Under the pieces are notes generated by a model that worked only from the letters and a program-made list of their open reading frames with translations, ran no database searches and was not told the origin of the DNA. From contig JBHGBB010000076.1 of NCBI GenBank assembly GCA_041946755.1, positions 1-15,249 on the forward strand: a stretch of DNA of 15,249 nt, in the 5' to 3' direction. The stretch comes from JBHGBB01 sp041946755. GTDB taxonomy: Bacteria > UBP4 > UBA4092 > JAOAEQ01. Position numbers and translations under genes: made by a program. Below, piece after piece: positions 14,874 to 15,249 of the stretch (position 1 is its first letter; each line of letters starts with the position of its first letter).

Positions 14874-15246
14874 GTTGAATTTTTCGCAATTTGAGAATAA
14901 TTCAACATAAACTATTGATATTATTAAGAGATTGGTTTTTATCAATTCATTTTGAATTTAGCTCCATTGGAGCTAAATTCAAAATAGATTAAGGGGTAAT
15001 TGTATAACTATAAATAAATCAATTGAATAAGTATTATTCAGTGTTTTATTAGAAACCTATTAAGCAAAGCCAACATTAGTATGTTGAACTTTTAGCTAAT
15101 AGCTAAAAGTTCAAATTGACCTATTTTATTCCATTAGAAACCGACTTGACTTCTCATTTTTATTGAGTTTAGTATATATATGAATATTGATTTTATTATA
15201 TTTATGTTTTTATGTTGAATTATTCTCCATTGGAGTATAATTCAAC
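14874..15246. repeat. Series of spaced AT-rich palindromes, no gene
   Basis: The 440 bp after the terminator hold no convincing reading frame. Instead there are four dyads. The first (14874-14887 with 14893-14906) has two mismatches. The second (14949-14966 with 14968-14985) has perfect 18-base arms. The third (15084-15098 with 15100-15114) has perfect 15-base arms. The fourth (15214-15229 with 15231-15246) has 16-base arms with one mismatch. The last three each have a single central base, and their centres are 132 and 131 bp apart. All carry TTGAA at the left end and TTCAA at the right, while the inner arm bases differ and remain complementary. No T-tract follows any of them. The series reaches the window edge and may continue. 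Confidence 0.75.
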
Positions 15247-15249
15247 TTG

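Noticed and set aside
15048..15142. Shared 10-mer ATTAGAAACC at 15048-15057 and 15133-15142
   Set aside because: The two copies lie at different distances from their palindromes. A chance match of this length is plausible in a 500-bp AT-rich tract.
14874..15246. Integron attC sites, because GTTGAAT and ATTCAAC fit the core-site patterns
   Set aside because: In attC the order is RYYYAAC first and GTTRRRY last. Here each palindrome has them the other way round. Copies 2 and 3 do not carry both motifs, and no cassette gene or integrase is present.
14874..15246. CRISPR array
   Set aside because: The repeated units are not identical, have single-base centres and are spaced by 98-99 bp, outside usual spacer lengths. 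No cas gene is seen.

Overview
The window is about 15.2 kb of bacterial chromosome with moderately low G+C. It codes for a heterotroph with a Gram-negative-type cell plan: a type II/IV pseudopilin, a lipoprotein with a signal peptidase II site, secreted beta-propeller proteins and a sodium:solute symporter. Genes carry ordinary Shine-Dalgarno sites and sigma70-like promoters. The mix of a G-type pseudopilin, an FG-GAP/TPR lipoprotein, several Gfo/Idh/MocA oxidoreductases and a sugar isomerase/epimerase resembles uncultured polysaccharide- or glycoside-degrading lineages (PVC, Sumerlaeota, Omnitrophota or Armatimonadota types). The phylum cannot be fixed from this sequence. No rRNA, tRNA, CRISPR array, transposase or phage gene was seen.

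Left part (1-7206): a D-lyxose isomerase-type cupin and a pseudopilin run on the + strand. They converge on a large - strand lipoprotein that joins a seven-motif FG-GAP propeller to a TPR helical region. Divergent from the lipoprotein is an exported calcineurin-like phosphoesterase fused to a PQQ-type propeller. It is followed, probably in the same transcript, by a small exported protein made of two near-identical OB-fold repeats.

Middle (7207-8600): a MarC-family membrane protein whose start directly follows a short-period inverted repeat, then a convergent membrane-anchored TPR protein. A strong intrinsic terminator closes the symporter gene.

Right part (8601-14810): a catabolic module. 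A sodium:solute symporter (- strand) diverges from a + strand run made of a sugar isomerase/epimerase-like TIM barrel and three different Gfo/Idh/MocA oxidoreductases, closed by an intrinsic terminator. A 9+1+9 dyad beside a -10-like box in the divergent gap is a candidate operator. The gene set fits sodium-driven uptake of a sugar, glycoside or cyclitol followed by NAD(P)-dependent oxidation to a keto-sugar and its isomerisation, epimerisation or cleavage. The substrate is unknown.

Far right (14811-15249): AT-rich DNA with no gene, holding a series of long palindromes. Three strong ones are centred at 14967, 15099 and 15230, spaced 132 and 131 bp, and an imperfect one is centred at 14890. 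Their outer bases are alike (TTGAA...TTCAA) while the inner arms differ yet stay self-complementary. This is the least explained structure in the window and it runs to the edge. Two further intergenic inverted repeats, at 7218-7302 and 13582-13705, are built from 7-10 base iterations and look like a separate class of dispersed repeat.
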